From assembly GCA_947488175.1 (NCBI GenBank), contig CANKYO010000002.1, positions 310,001 to 374,000 on the forward strand: 64,000 nt of DNA, written 5' to 3'. Each line of letters starts with the position of its first letter. Position 1 is the first letter of the stretch. Below are positions 61,287-64,000 of this stretch, piece after piece. Origin of the DNA: an uncultured Paracoccaceae bacterium (lineage in GTDB: Bacteria; Pseudomonadota; Alphaproteobacteria; Rhodobacterales; Rhodobacteraceae). Under the pieces are notes generated by a model. The model searched no databases, was not told the DNA's origin, and saw only the letters and a list, made by a program, of their open reading frames with translations. The translations under genes and the position numbers were made by a program.

Positions 61287-62306
61287 ATGCCGCAAGAAAC
61301 TAAAGCCGAAATGCCGGTCGTGTTTGATCCGCTGGTTGTCATCCCCTGCTTGAATGAGGCCGACCATATCGGTCGCATTCTGCGTCAACTGGCGCCAGCC
61401 ATGCAGCGCCTTGGTGGGCGCATCGTGGTTGTCGATGGTGGCAGCACCGATAGTACCTTGGATATCGTGAACGACTTCGCGGTGACGGATGATCGCATTT
61501 CCCTGCTGCACAATCCCGACCGCATTCAAAGTGCGGGGATCAACCTTGCCGTGGCGCAGGATCATAGTCAGGCCACGCATCTGATCCGGATCGATGCCCA
61601 TTGCGCTTATCCGGATGATTATTGTGACGTGCTGATGCAGCAGGCCGGATCGGTCTATGCCGACAGTATCGTCGTCAGCATGATTGCCGAAGGACAGGCA
61701 TCGCTGCAGCGGATCAATGCCGCAACACAGAATGCGCATCTGGGCAATGGCGGGTCAGCCCATCGCACCCTGCCAAGCGGGAGATATGTGGATCATGGGC
61801 ATCACGCACTGATCAGGATGGCGGCCTTTCGATCGGTCGGCGGATACGATCCCGGGTTTGCCCATAATGAGGATGCCGAATTTGACTATCGGCTGCGGCA
61901 GGCCGGGCATCGGATTTGGCTGACCCCTGCAACGGTTGTCACCTATTTTCCGCGCCCCACCTTGCCAGCACTGGCCCGCCAGTACTTCAACTATGGGGCG
62001 GGACGTGCGCGCAACCTGCTCAAGCACCGTGTTCTGCCCAAAATCAGACAGGCCAAGGTGATGATAGTACTGCCTGCCGTGGTGTTGGCGCTCCTCGCCC
62101 CCCTGCATCTGCTTTTTGCACTGCCTGCCTTGCTTTGGTGCATCTATTGCCTGTGGACCGGCATTGGCATGGCTATTCGTGACCGCGACCCGGCACTGGC
62201 GCTTTGCGGGATCGCGGCCATGATCATGCATTTTTCGTGGTCACTGGGATTCTGGCAAAATGTCCTGCGCAGTGCGACGCGCCCTCTTGGAAAGGTGACG
62301 CCGTGA
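61287..62306 (+). CDS. family 2 glycosyltransferase, ExoA-like
   Basis: 339 residues. N-terminal GT-A domain: PLVVIPCLNEADHIGRIL, IVVVDGGSTDSTLDIV, LIRIDAHCAYPDDYCDVL, VGGYDPGFAHNEDAEFDYRL. C-terminal membrane helices (MIVLPAVVLALLAPLHLLFA) anchor it. Resembles ExoA of succinoglycan synthesis. Its stop overlaps the next gene (GTGA). Confidence 0.9.
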   Translation: MPQETKAEMPVVFDPLVVIPCLNEADHIGRILRQLAPAMQRLGGRIVVVDGGSTDSTLDIVNDFAVTDDRISLLHNPDRIQSAGINLAVAQDHSQATHLIRIDAHCAYPDDYCDVLMQQAGSVYADSIVVSMIAEGQASLQRINAATQNAHLGNGGSAHRTLPSGRYVDHGHHALIRMAAFRSVGGYDPGFAHNEDAEFDYRLRQAGHRIWLTPATVVTYFPRPTLPALARQYFNYGAGRARNLLKHRVLPKIRQAKVMIVLPAVVLALLAPLHLLFALPALLWCIYCLWTGIGMAIRDRDPALALCGIAAMIMHFSWSLGFWQNVLRSATRPLGKVTP

Positions 62307-63220
62307 ACCAACCGCTTGAGATATGCGTCTGCACCTATCGCCGCGCACAAGTCGTCGACACACTGGCATCCCTGCAGGCTTTGCGACAGCCGGACGGATA
62401 CGCGGTATCGGTATTGGTCATCGACAATGACGACGTGCCCAGTGCACGCCGGACGGTCGAACAGATGGCCGAAACTGTCGATCTGCCGATCCGCTATGTG
62501 CATTGCCCGCAGGGTAATATCTCCATTGCGCGCAACGGGGCGCTTGCCCATTCGGATGCGCGGTTTCTGGCGTTTATCGATGATGATGAGGTGGCATCGC
62601 CTGACTGGCTGATACATCTTGTCGGGCAGATGAAAAAGGACGGGGCGGACGTCGTTCTTGGCCCGGTTGAGGCATCTTATCCGGACGGGGCACCGGCATG
62701 GATGCGACGCACGCGGATTCATGCGACAATGCCGGTATGGGTCGATGACAGGATCATCACCGGATACACCTGTAACGTACTGATCGACCGCAACAGCGCT
62801 GCCTTGCAGGGCCGCAGTTTTGATCTGTCGCTGGGGCAGACAGGCGGTGAAGACACCGCCTTTTTCGCCAAGATCGTGACTGATGGGGGCGTGATTTCCT
62901 TCGCGCCCGATGCGCTGGTCACCGAGGTGATCCCGAGCGACCGGGTCAGCTTTGGCTGGCTGTTGCGGCGTCGTTTTCGGATGGGGCAGACCCATGGTCA
63001 ACTGGTCGCCAAGGATGGCCCCTCAGTCCGGCTTTGGGCGATTACCATGTGCAAGGTCGCCTATTGCGCGGGCGCGGCATTGCTTCAGGCGCCATTCACA
63101 GACCGCCGCAACATGGCGATTTTGCGGGGCACCTTGCATGTCGGTGCGCTCAACGGTCTTGCTGGTGGTCGGACATTGCGCCTCTACGGTCCCAATTTTC
63201 CACGCAAACAAAGGGAATGA
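62303..63220 (+). CDS. family 2 glycosyltransferase
   Basis: 305 residues: EICVCTYRRAQVVDTLASLQ, VSVLVIDNDDVPSARRTVEQ, GNISIARNGAL, FLAFIDDDEVASPDWLIHLV, GGEDTAFFAKIVTDGG. GTG start at 62303 overlaps the previous stop and follows GGAAAGG; the longer upstream ORF is rejected. Works on the same exopolysaccharide as the gene before it (inference), possibly ExoM-like. Confidence 0.9.
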   Translation: MNQPLEICVCTYRRAQVVDTLASLQALRQPDGYAVSVLVIDNDDVPSARRTVEQMAETVDLPIRYVHCPQGNISIARNGALAHSDARFLAFIDDDEVASPDWLIHLVGQMKKDGADVVLGPVEASYPDGAPAWMRRTRIHATMPVWVDDRIITGYTCNVLIDRNSAALQGRSFDLSLGQTGGEDTAFFAKIVTDGGVISFAPDALVTEVIPSDRVSFGWLLRRRFRMGQTHGQLVAKDGPSVRLWAITMCKVAYCAGAALLQAPFTDRRNMAILRGTLHVGALNGLAGGRTLRLYGPNFPRKQRE

Positions 63221-63243
63221 CCAAAATGGGTCCCAAGCGATGA
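63217..63243 (+). other. 8-codon micro-ORF bridging two genes
   Basis: Encodes MTKMGPKR. Its ATG overlaps the glycosyltransferase stop (ATGA at 63217-63220) and its own TGA overlaps the Wzz-like ATG (63240-63243). It may couple translation across the 19-base gap; it may also be chance. Confidence 0.35.
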
Positions 63244-64000
63244 AAAATATTGGCCTGCGCATTCACGACGCCGATTTTGAGGCGGGGCGACGCGCGACCG
63301 CTGAGGCGGCAACGCTTGGCGACCTGATCGCAGCTTTTCGGCGGCAATACATCCTGGTGCTGGTGTTTGCGGCGCTCGGCCTGCTGTTTGGCCTTGCGCA
63401 TCACATAACGACGCCCAAGCAATACTATACTTCGGCCACGATCCTCGTGGATGAACGGCGCAGCGAACTGGACGACCAGATCATCGCCAGCATCCCTTTC
63501 GCCCGCAATGACACGTCGCTGTTGAACGAGATGCAGGTTCTCAAATCGCTTCAGCTGGCGTCCGACGTCGTGGATCGCATTGATCTGCATGAGAATGAGA
63601 TTTTCCTTTACCCACCGTCCTCGCTGGCGCGTTCACTCCTGTCGGATCCCAAATCAATGGCTGCTGGGATGTTTGGCGCCGAAGAAGACGCAGCCGCGCC
63701 AACGGCGGCAGATTCTGGCGCGCAACTGCAAAGACGCAAGCTGCAGACCGCGGCGCGATTGCAGCGCGACATCCGGGTGGAGCGGATCGGGCTGAGTTTT
63801 TCAATCGAAATCAGCTATATCGGCCATGATCCCGACCTCGCTGCAATGATCGTGAATAGCTATGCCGATGCCTATCTCGACGACCGGATGAACGCCAACG
63901 CAGATGCGACAGAACGAACAGCGGCCTGGATGCGTAGTAGGCTGGACGCACTGGAACAGGACGCAGCCAATGTGCTGGCAGAGGCGGCAGCCTTACGCCA
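63240..64000 (+). CDS. Wzz/GumC-like polysaccharide chain-length protein, truncated by the window
   Basis: 253 codons visible. Begins MKNIGLRIHDADFEAGRRA, then the N-terminal membrane helix YILVLVFAALGLLFGLAHHI (about residues 37-56), followed by YYTSATILVDERR and a long periplasmic coiled-coil region with SFSIEISYIGHDPDLAAMIV, typical of Wzz/GumC/ExoP. The C-terminal helix and any kinase domain lie past the right edge. Confidence 0.9.
   Translation, partial: MKNIGLRIHDADFEAGRRATAEAATLGDLIAAFRRQYILVLVFAALGLLFGLAHHITTPKQYYTSATILVDERRSELDDQIIASIPFARNDTSLLNEMQVLKSLQLASDVVDRIDLHENEIFLYPPSSLARSLLSDPKSMAAGMFGAEEDAAAPTAADSGAQLQRRKLQTAARLQRDIRVERIGLSFSIEISYIGHDPDLAAMIVNSYADAYLDDRMNANADATERTAAWMRSRLDALEQDAANVLAEAAALR

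Noticed and set aside
1..64000. CRISPR array, prophage or insertion sequence
   Set aside because: No regularly spaced direct repeats beyond the four short boxes at 15138, and no transposase, integrase or phage structural gene seen.

Overview
The window looks like a chromosomal segment of an alphaproteobacterium, most likely Rhodobacteraceae (Roseobacter group). The DNA is GC-rich, genes are packed into operons with many 4-base ATGA, GTGA or TGATG overlaps, and it carries TRAP and ABC uptake systems, a lysC-ptsP pair, a GAF-containing EI-Ntr and GCCTCCGGCGGGAG-type repeats next to stop codons. No rRNA, tRNA, CRISPR array, transposase or phage gene was seen. Both edges cut genes: a GAF-GGDEF protein on the left and a Wzz/GumC-like chain-length protein on the right.

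Layout. 1-2.5 kb: diguanylate cyclase (partial), divergent pheS and a small AT-richer membrane protein overlapping pheS. 2.6-17.8 kb: a large, apparently uncharacterised catabolic locus. It has a MalFGK-type ABC importer, four NTF2/SnoaL-like proteins, a histidinol-dehydrogenase-family alcohol dehydrogenase, an SDR, a LacI regulator, a RidA-like protein, a double cupin, a MetE-C-like zinc methyltransferase and a GlcD-type FAD dehydrogenase. The two arms diverge from a control region with two mirror-image LacI-type operators. 17.8-19.5 kb: a repeat-bounded spacer, then apt and mtnP (purine and methylthioadenosine salvage). 19.6-24.9 kb: SulP anion transporter, CaCA exchanger, two doubtful small ORFs, flavin reductase, GNAT and EcsC proteins. 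24.9-30.1 kb (minus): Nudix, DUF1178, SDR, lysC, ptsP. 30.2-33.8 kb (plus): HDAC-like amidohydrolase and modABC.

33.8-42.0 kb: envelope glycan locus. It holds two tandem Kdo-transferase-like genes, neuC, a GT25 transferase, an RgpF-like protein, neuB, a tyrosine phosphatase and neuA, so a complete route from UDP-GlcNAc (or a derivative) to a CMP-activated nonulosonic acid. 42.1-47.0 kb: TRAP transporter with an Asp/Glu-racemase-family protein and a DadA-like oxidase. 47.1-54.4 kb: LacI-controlled sugar ABC importer with a GH63-like hydrolase; one permease carries an unusual DUF11-like periplasmic insertion. 54.5-58.6 kb: a LuxR-type response regulator, FIST protein and hybrid histidine kinase (NosP/NahK-like). 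58.8-60.0 kb: ArsR-AHSA1 pair followed by a decayed dihydrofolate-reductase-family pseudogene. 60.0-64.0 kb: glycosyltransferases and the start of a Wzz-like gene, the left end of an exopolysaccharide locus.

The best candidate for an undescribed system is the 2.6-17.8 kb locus. Its operators, palindromes and gene overlaps suggest one regulon that imports and breaks down a single, unidentified small molecule. Family calls come from recognising motifs by eye; no database search was run.
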